Assembly (NCBI GenBank): GCA_020637335.1
Contig: JACJWC010000025.1
Location: 1 to 27,977, forward strand
DNA: 27,977 bases
Source: Acidobacteriota bacterium
GTDB taxonomy: Bacteria > Acidobacteriota > Holophagae > Acanthopleuribacterales > Acanthopleuribacteraceae
Direction: 5' to 3'
In this document: in pieces, positions 27,801-27,977 of the stretch
How positions within the stretch are numbered: the first letter of the stretch is position 1
How the letters are laid out: the number at the start of each line of letters is the position of its first letter
Position numbers and translations under genes: made by a program
Notes under the pieces: model-generated
Databases searched by the model: none
What the model saw: only the letters and a program-made list of their open reading frames with translations
What the model was told of the DNA's origin: nothing

Positions 27801-27977
27801 ATTCTCGGGGCCCGCTCGTGTCGAAGGACTCGGCTTCAGAACCGCCATTGCAGACGACATCGATGGTGACAATCACCTTCAGGTCGGTGCCAGCGATTAC
27901 CCGGAATCTATGGCAGGTCGCTACCTGATTCATGAGCTCGATCTACCTGTACGCCTCAGCGCCAATGATGCAGCCTC
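9856..27977 (+). CDS. Giant exported mosaic protein with Ig-like, CnaB/carboxypeptidase-regulatory-like and glycine-rich repeat modules (partial, runs off the right edge)
   Basis: One frame stays open from ATG 9856 to the last base, at least 6,040 codons; no in-frame stop was found. The first residues (M-S-L-L-L-W-C-S-F-L-L-F) are hydrophobic, suggesting export. Approximate residue map: 15-735 mostly unrecognised, with a G-A-D-G-Q-L-G-T-A-D-D motif (302-312), a CARDB/DUF11-like beta segment (370-490) and a helical island (536-611); 743-845 Big_5-like Ig domain; 845-2795 about 21 CnaB/CarboxypepD_reg-like repeats with one Ig domain inserted near 2375-2470; 2796-3090 three Ig-like domains; 3096-4500 four glycine-rich modules; 4610-4905 three Ig-like domains; 4910-5350 two jelly-roll-like domains; 5415-6040 two further glycine-rich modules. 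No enzyme motif is visible. A surface adhesin or matrix protein is the best guess. The start is uncertain: there is no clear Shine-Dalgarno, and basic codons (K-K-P-R-R-L-G-R) lie just upstream in frame. Confidence 0.9.
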   Translation, partial: MSLLLWCSFLLFQEGTDNQRILAESVFEVKRFGLVLEDPEAIALLGYAEEPLVFHLAYDGALTPDMRLQAAVVGPGISTPITINQPAEPLQIAIDRHVFTQVGTFRLVNVRLTANNQTLELATPSDAQITVVDDLFVSQVEVREISQQELIEKGYLFKKTDFHAVNFNLSLVLGSKKETVSIDALFPRTEEGAFKPVIIQDPFKPFVKPVFFNFGYKTDDPWSPREKPGANYRPDGILLIPGNINFLKSHFSVTALLLNTAPDALNVRMERLRARLVLPEAGPAGLPVTTNQELRQDMHHPGADGQLGTADDRSAIYSGEKASSEFIVIGNLEGAYPIEVEITGDMVLPQGIEKIQSNSQGMVYVKGQDYSVVFEHPDAVEENEPYDLVMYLRNTGPSLLEGAVQLDPFKLVGTRLAAGQDPQLAFSVGPEGEQALVWHMVATTSGKVLTTYFKGDGVAGIQLRVAVGASGESISPVVFSYPPQFYLLPASLTPDLKFWVKKSIDFSQTPPAKLPSELLPISASVPRELNRQMARIGQSVSWGLPQDVALFQLFELWLGGKDAYLPLDQLRRFYEQSNGLGGAWSSEMSSVFANQNPDQWLTRLAQNFSGCPQSVGFAVQADQSISLTIRDAEGRTHDSNGSRQIPFSSLLDLGNNRYFFWSAHMDATPIIQIESQSPATLQIASVFPDTNLNCVLAKTNLAAVQSVSLGLNPDSRTLTVQMPRQPAQSVQASAIAPLPFALSSVRQVDPKLDKNADAFGRTLLFQFSAPLDLSSLDPIEDHIRINGKPATDAVLQADGRNLFVSSRTPLGPYRPIHFELIGARDLHGQSLGTLNGNFDGSSWFIGVTIQGRVVDQQKDVSGGQVFLMVRKSDGPTSEFPIYQTETLSSDGTFSMDFAPLLTNSEEGDALFSTALKIGVLLPDGRYKEQIFSPQGAGQNLLAEFSFNFEGEVTGTVFAEGQPVPFAEVFLKHNNNPLANEIVQANAEGVFRFRNVEVGPISLKASANGVFAYGNGYLTSGNSPLQIDLFTSTETGGISGHIMIETESETLPVVGAIVGFARFGDQVQYMQPFGILVPFQVYGFVGDDGGFSLEGVPAGSGQLFVVHPITGAKFWDIAVVANDTITFDYTFPYAVPPVMNGVVRGRVTRSGTPQKGVVVSGPMGIGTTTDSNGRYELAGLPVDRPIGLGFYQKTTSLGGLSFTIPSASPLLTGMDLILAESVHIYGTLLDHEGNGVPFTPIYKSDPWNEVRLRPVTETNSRGEFEIEEFELNKNHTYSAAVAPNIASAQVSVNSDDIFGFILQERGTADLRVRLVDFQGNPQIGYVVLESDVPVFAPDSYGQAGHSISHQGLTQADGWISLKNINAGTIQVHGIHPQFGETQVLERILVPQPEGAPAEEITLAFAGTETANLFGTVYDPSGNPVGQGVWVQAQVNGISAKALTSPTGQYAFESLVSGNLNQTVHLNVFDPISGAFQWASVSLNEGLNFREDVYLQGVGDVQVRIEDHEGAAVDYAAITIEYSAMDSVPPEPPATQGEIMRVRRTVIQQITPSQQSVLFENLPAGLLTIRANAGNGLVGLREVALPHGADPLDVLVRLEAGSSISGIFVDGSQMPIPNAEIQLKQNGSVLSQILSSALGGAEGTFLFENWPMRTYQLKGTDPSSARIAQAEVTTSPFQPNPHVVLSLDPLGHVRGIVYNEDLPLEGARVTIRGRQIEWVTGTDPSGAYSFRNLPLGTYTVHASKNGLLPEAESQITVQEPDADHILDLYMEPTKSLRVTILDAYGQPAPGAEVNVYKGSNQILVYGDTRYADADGRVVFPNLVADTYQVRARDYSEDLEVLKNVTIGPFDPDPLDTSLQFPGFGEVFGTVRFESGEIPDHNLTVQIEVGYRNTISISTNNLGQFHAIRIPIQRSVPVRVYDPDSRGTAQETIFLDNPGQSLEINLTLLNTTYVTGHIELADGSPASYAEVRLTQPFALVTQANYLGEYLLEPVPTGPFTIQVRDPETSRSIAQAGEILNDANGFPIPGELDFTFGGVADITGFATLSDGEPVRFGDVFLEPQVGGSTLRVPLQGDGRYLFQYVPLGPYRIRAYDRYLDVYRTWETVFISDDGVTVNKDLPFANSYNLSGIVTLADGVSPAFNGTVELWKVSTQGRLILVYHSAIDDLGHYLINHIYPGDYTLKAYDEFQNATVSLAFTMLTSDATQDLQLVESAALVGSISDGTAPFTSGTIAVTQNGATIQHTLNSSGQFVFEGLVPGPCSIHAVVAQGWYEVDQSITLVGGSNSIQLMSEPTLNVLGQAYMVRVPVAKPQVRFFHNQKWRTVSTNASGDFVLDRAPHNTDLLLEVAYGSKIRQWTVSTADQDLTVGPFVLDLTPPEILFDQDDMTVTTWPFPLNISISEPDAGSANDPSTTQIWVNQIDMTAFFNVDANGLTADWQAFPPGFVFGPNAITVSSRNDSGAQATAQFNLNVAVSEIGLWLSLNENGSPVGGTFSLDGSAVNSIGEQGLLIPGLVPGTHALKAWSGVLGHRDALVLGALPSHGVAVPVGPTGSYSGMVLDPDGLPVSAAILQIGPFLETSQPDGSYLFDLLALQNHAIAAQKDDLLGYVEAPALSSNGEIQNLDLQLEASGRVSGLVLDDDGLTPIESAEVSLTIPGKSSFFDRTALSASDGSFQLDQVLKSDGQLQAYDPLTDRYGYATTTWLDETELMVNIQLAPAGDVLAVVLDADNQPLTNSAFEISGTRTVNGTTDANGQLSALNLPFGSYHLRIERQDLFQYFELDFNLNQDALDLGSLTLLRDVAPQITVFALPASHDPLAPLPIDLDATDDRGLVSWQLDLNGLVLGGDLNGTSVQETLMVALPDLPVGTYPYTFEVADVWGQTAVESGNLNLIHDATGPVLSQIEPAADSHYFELSQVITRVTAVDDQGVDRVEFALLGTATQGSDSRSPYTYGFYLPQVSVATNYTLQITAYDRRGNSSQVDVNLIVDPVTTTGEPDVTLYAPLDGQPLPLFLPQGLDLQIHFAMSDPDKIGGYRLTFNDLVLLEHIYGNTTTYPVDTHLVLPTELRSAEMLVGQLEVWDRGGQTRVIPITIPNINGQVETQLVLGPNQAQGNESYILVGGNHIIDGRNTVQNLVLVNGATLTQTATDEFETHVAGTQLKVLGVLVVDEGCLIDGNGKGFNQLPSAMGISEPHSSHAGLGYGSTDPNEIYGSPFQPSLPGSFTGGGAWQLTSDQIWLLGEIRANGLYQSGSPAFNGSGGSIWLQAEAFHGLGAVRALGYSYGSGRAGGGGRIALYGDFAGKVEAFSFGPTGTGTIYRSVPDPDQPGQRINTLQIRHRDDASSSIPTYLFGPWTLQEDSDFTVREEVMGSDTFQVLTLLAPFGPYQGLPGYLVAFQTAETSIAQQVGLELWSPANQPFGTFVGGETIEIRPPLDAIQVENYGYLNLLDYSPQVDIYLGHLGVLQSESTYVSSGHLLDLSGTCRLIGNFQWDNLTHSSDLKLALTGSATVQNWNQTDGEVYADGSIQADVLTVASAAKIRTQHINGAELTLHSRLMDIQGTVSAPRSGLAVASGPTFRSHGGLGDGTETYGSLYRAESRGNGASYGGGLLTLLADESLVVDGVISSKTEESNGSGGSIHIRTPFFNGTGTLNADGFFSSSKPCGGGRIAIFSNTYAFSGSVHAYGLGYVSGTSYQSGAGTIFIQSDQWPNGRLIVDNGGYQPGMNRSTPLPGLGSRLADAATGLAQILGSNFPDSLAGLYVVSGNNPPARIASNTADTLSPETSFPAIGAGEEYHGLHRLDVLEVRGKAHLYSIDPIEVLDQLIINDGTLEVPQLQMDQPLVLKDGKGRLISPVSDLTLDNFDLVIDQPVNMDTLTLVNGSSLTYRQPIVITTIMVSDSDLIAAVPGHDPGLIAQDLTLINSGWTVANRPTASSFYELVAQIDGTLLIDTNSEIASSGSNKTPSSAFEWPTGVAYATETHGGFNRLGNHANYPTGYAEEPVFGNYVRPLRPGPQNGGGVIHLVANQIENQGMIQSDAPAFNYRSGGSVLLEVNTLVGNGTIAAREGSSGGGGGRIAIHYQGSDAFKTSMSLTTQKVGDQGITTRGGAGTIFLKGPGQTYGELVIDQTGSRIGTEDGLESRQRLTGIPGHSRITLSIEDNGPANQISDPAWELAPDLAFQWIRLTYDGQTYQRQIVDNSYTGLMLSEDLPKPIPAGTELELILKLDALTLKGGALLFYPGLIETAALNLGPEMNTGNGVWCRDLIGLPNPLVINSERLLLSLEEPQWQTQDITVQNGILVLAKPLEVHDLNLVDGFVTQSLVNMAYAANHLFEPALELTAHQITFSGSSRIDANGKVYKNTLFGNSGTHGGLPSNGSGTTFGSLYQPQEYGNRQSYFSGGRVHVIANTIQNGVFAANGDRSSGNGAGGSIWIEAQTLIGDLQCDASSDSIGRDGGGRIAVYAGTTDGAILTNTSGYGGSSGTAFIHIADQHTFGELRIVNSTVTSVPTPILGFAPTTVPAGFSATFVDGITSITLPGLSETNDLSGYRLIPRNDPASAARVLSNSTSGDLQIVVEGDLSDLQVGDPLALEVWVDNLVLQNAQLSGDVPVVEFPADTTPPTIDEYSLTPFYGDRLDSGLDFQLLLTASDDVAVDRARATIGGVAVDLTGAGPFTFNLAAPVVAALENHDLLMEVWDAANNPSQQTVIIPVEPPDTMAPVLTILAPNDGETLLVDTPFDLRFTISDNRWVDQVSATFDGTVHTQMVQANDGSVEWTLTFQTPNLATAETRTLHVEAVDIFGNIQSEDRTLTISPATIPVVTWLQPTATYLVAGTTVTVSVDAQSANGIDRVSLGFEGQTAVEISSPPYQTDLVVPPTATLMSTNLVAHAWSNTGDETVSSKLLTVFPTQFALPEIVFHNLRADQEIEVGSKIPFLPEWRFLHEDAQGSQGQWMVQQLSGATFTKWAIASNSNFPGAKIWRSAGSSMHNRLVSPVIIPESSTLLHFLHRFSIGSGTATLIARNWDTGVETNLGPYLINGGYTSGQNSWVYGISVIDHVMADLSGFEGQSIQLIWDISIPAGSSGSWEIDEISVIKPGGPAGGSLVLSGLGNNLNLDVNSDWQMLEIPELIPGPQTLFLTATDSRGLEWTSELPFEAIVDQTPPFIALDSPTPFEVLATASPFDLEVLPQVSDGAALSRSLLDPILWTTASSFASVEWVFNLSGAVRWRGPLNQDSFEWTAQLNEFDVPAFQPRLSIFHRVNGSQTTYAVLEARVSGATIWQDLGPAMIEGEYTAIVDQVGHPLNGRSAWVGNYKNFQTTIDLSEFSGQKIELRIWFHTPAETVHDWTVEALNLTGIDPSTRPVAIVDSEFEGQTQSDSISPYQFAFPVPTQPTTRQVSLSITAEDPSGLSTTLDRSLLLLAGQTQSLTALNLQEGDTSLENQHLALLAGSHVINGEHTFASLVLAPGAVLSHTASPSNLNPSGMDLTLSGALIVLPDAIIDLNGRGYPGQSTDPGLGLPSSHGHGGLGPGEALGAYGNPYDPFEPGSATGGGRIRISADHIQVDGTIRANGSSNAGQFGSGGSVSLFANSISGVGRIQANGFEIGSNDLSGGGGRIALNSAGSIDYSGYLEALGGPQSGAGTIYLQSATTKTLRVSNFQGSAGWTPLPGPPLAGTNLQVQNASVQLDNPWTGSTFTIDGGWLKFETSSQVDLRNRLTLMDARLQGKLLLEESQINPPGLSRGSLELVGEIESDIFSTDMDFNSQIGLAGTIHCQRFLPAEYGEIYVPIDLPNWPLILNVDQNLNLRYTNLNAHNGAGYLGNRYSHAGIGVHNNDGTPQLVNEIPYGNLFYPDTPGYGGGVVQIYADSVSFDGEINVSGFDNYDQYGPNNGAAGSIYIETNSISGYGSLYAEGGIHYESDGQSTPTEVAGSGGRIAIRVLQSGGNNFHGDYYASGASVFGGNASPGTIYFEDPDSFPFGKLIIRDDYGTIPEFSGPARVEGLGFRTAIADDIDGDNHLQVGASDYPESMAGRYLIHELDLPVRLSANDAA
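12385..18240 (+). repeat. Array of about 21 CnaB/CarboxypepD_reg-like beta-sandwich repeats within the giant gene
   Basis: Each unit is about 75-100 residues and follows one grammar: a first strand G-x-V-x-G-x-V, a loop G-x-P-V/L-x-x-A-x-V, then D-x-x-G-x-Y/F-x-F-x-x-L/V-x-x-G-x-Y-x-L/V-x-A. Clear examples begin near 12700, 13270, 14650, 14920, 15440, 15700, 15962, 16222, 16492, 17500, 17740 and 18003. An Ig-like domain at about 16975-17265 interrupts the array. The units are well diverged at DNA level, so the array is old and not prone to slippage. In related proteins such repeats act as rigid stalks. The count is by eye and may be off by two. Confidence 0.75.
18241..19130 (+). other. Three tandem Ig-like domains, first set (within the giant gene)
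   Basis: Three units of about 95 residues start near 18241, 18531 and 18833. Each shows a proline-rich entry strand (A-P-Q-I-T-V, G-P-V-L-S-Q-I, D-V-T-L-Y-A-P-L-D-G), the D-D-R-G-L-V or D-D-Q-G-V-D core turn, and a closing strand (T-F-E-V-A-D-V-W-G-Q or I-T-A-Y-D-R-R-G-N). This is the bacterial Ig-like pattern. They lead directly into the first glycine-rich module. Confidence 0.65.
19141..19800 (+). repeat. Glycine-rich module 1 with head segment (within the giant gene)
   Basis: It opens with a head segment containing I-I-D-G-R-N-T-V-Q-N-L-V-L and L-I-D-G-N-G-K-G-F. Then come H-A-G-L-G-Y-G, G-G-G-A-W-Q-L, L-L-G-E-I-R-A-N-G, G-S-G-G-S-I-W-L-Q-A, and G-G-G-G-R-I-A with the arginine at protein residue 3288. 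It closes with G-T-G-T-I-Y. The short regularly spaced strands with Gly and Asn turns suggest a parallel beta-helix. I know no family name for it. Confidence 0.7.
20485..20960 (+). repeat. Glycine-rich module 2 (within the giant gene)
   Basis: Same order of motifs as module 1: H-G-G-L-G-D-G, Y-G-G-G-L-L-T-L, V-D-G-V-I-S-S, G-S-G-G-S-I-H-I, L-N-A-D-G, G-G-G-R-I-A (arginine at residue 3662) and G-A-G-T-I-F-I-Q. The residue before the triple glycine is cysteine, unlike the other copies. Confidence 0.7.
21661..22215 (+). repeat. Glycine-rich module 3 (within the giant gene)
   Basis: Motifs in order: H-G-G-F-N-R-L, N-G-G-G-V-I-H-L-V-A, G-M-I-Q-S-D, S-G-G-S-V-L-L-E-V, G-N-G-T-I-A-A-R, G-G-G-G-G-R-I-A (arginine at residue 4069), G-A-G-T-I-F-L and G-E-L-V-I-D. 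Confidence 0.7.
22840..23340 (+). repeat. Glycine-rich module 4 (within the giant gene)
   Basis: Motifs in order: H-G-G-L-P-S-N-G, F-S-G-G-R-V-H-V-I-A, G-V-F-A-A-N-G, G-A-G-G-S-I-W-I-E-A, G-G-G-R-I-A (arginine at residue 4451), G-T-A-F-I-H and G-E-L-R-I-V-N. The final spacer unit and the second Ig set follow. Confidence 0.7.
23683..24560 (+). other. Three tandem Ig-like domains, second set (within the giant gene)
   Basis: Units begin near 23683, 23977 and 24280. They share entry strands (T-P-P-T-I-D-E-Y, A-P-V-L-T-I-L-A-P-N-D-G-E, I-P-V-V-T-W-L-Q-P), a D-D-V-A-V-D or D-N-R-W-V-D turn, and closing V-W-D-A-A-N-N-P or V-E-A-V-D-I-F-G-N strands. The set repeats the domain order of 18241-19130. 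Confidence 0.65.
24571..25900 (+). other. Two jelly-roll (MAM/cleaved-adhesin-like) domains within the giant gene
   Basis: Two stretches, about 24571-25120 and 25430-25900, share a plan: an aromatic-rich start, a strand with S-S-x-L-L-H-F or L-S-I-F-H-R-V, then D-L-S-G-F-E-G-Q-S-I-Q-L-I-W in the first and D-L-S-E-F-S-G-Q-K-I-E-L-R-I-W in the second, ending in W-E-I-D-E-I or W-T-V-E-A-L. This is typical of lectin-like beta-sandwiches found in adhesins and secreted peptidases, where they bind glycans or assist assembly. The family call rests on pattern only. Confidence 0.5.
26101..26800 (+). repeat. Glycine-rich module 5 with head segment (within the giant gene)
   Basis: The head (V-I-N-G-E-H-T-F-A-S-L-V-L, I-I-D-L-N-G-R-G-Y) corresponds to that of module 1. 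Then come H-G-G-L-G-P-G, Y-G-N-P-Y-D-P, G-G-G-R-I-R-I-S-A, V-D-G-T-I-R-A-N-G, G-S-G-G-S-V-S-L, G-G-G-G-R-I-A (arginine at residue 5606) and G-A-G-T-I-Y-L-Q. Confidence 0.7.
27211..27780 (+). repeat. Glycine-rich module 6 (within the giant gene)
   Basis: Motifs in order: H-A-G-I-G-V-H, Y-G-G-G-V-V-Q-I-Y-A, F-D-G-E-I-N-V-S-G, G-A-A-G-S-I-Y-I-E-T, G-S-G-G-R-I-A (arginine at residue 5924), S-P-G-T-I-Y-F and G-K-L-I-I. A new spacer unit starts just before the window ends, so further modules may follow. Confidence 0.7.

Noticed and set aside
9856..27977. Possible split of the giant frame into several genes
   Set aside because: No stop occurs in frame, repeats continue smoothly across all stretches, and no internal start with a strong ribosome site marks a new gene.
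1..27977. CRISPR arrays, insertion sequences, rRNA or complete tRNA genes
   Set aside because: No regularly spaced identical DNA repeats, transposase motifs with terminal repeats, or structural RNA signatures were seen; the repeats in the giant gene are at protein level.

Overview
The window is one stretch of a bacterial chromosome with compact housekeeping genes on the left and one very large gene filling the right two thirds. Canonical sigma-70 boxes, strong GGAGG ribosome sites, a TTG start, a beta-propeller sensor fused to a histidine kinase and GGDEF domain, and a giant secreted mosaic protein suggest a free-living Gram-negative bacterium. The mix is reminiscent of Acidobacteriota (Holophagae/Acanthopleuribacter-like) or Planctomycetes. 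That placement is inference only; nothing here fixes the taxon.

Left part (1-9205). A possible C-terminal scrap of a gene ends at 109. A 1,484-residue sensor follows (308-4762, +): signal peptide, about 14 propeller blades, Y_Y_Y domain, one membrane helix, histidine kinase, receiver, and a GGDEF domain with GGEEF and an I-site. It converges on aroC (4824-5918, -). Divergent from aroC is a three-gene small heat shock operon (6061-7399, +) with a TTGACA-17-TATAAC promoter, an A/T-rich upstream tract and a good intrinsic terminator. On the minus strand, purE (TTG start at 9205) and purK (7577-8713) form a two-gene operon for the PurE/PurK carboxylation step of purine synthesis.

Intergenic part (9206-9855). 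About 650 bases without a convincing gene lie between the divergent purE and the giant gene. They hold dyads resembling dispersed palindromic repeats and two candidate promoters.

Right part (9856 to the edge). A single reading frame of at least 6,040 codons is open to the last base. I translated it by eye and found no in-frame stop. Order of parts: short hydrophobic start; novel N-terminal region with a CARDB/DUF11-like segment and a small helical island; Ig-like (Big_5-like) domain; about 21 carboxypeptidase-regulatory/CnaB-like beta-sandwich repeats of 75-100 residues; three Ig-like domains; four glycine-rich modules marked by G-G-G-R-I-A, alternating with a second recurrent unit; three more Ig-like domains; two jelly-roll-like domains; and two further glycine-rich modules. 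It is most likely an exported surface or extracellular protein, but its C-terminus, and so its anchoring or secretion route, lies beyond the window. The glycine-rich/spacer alternation is the least familiar part and the best candidate for something undescribed.
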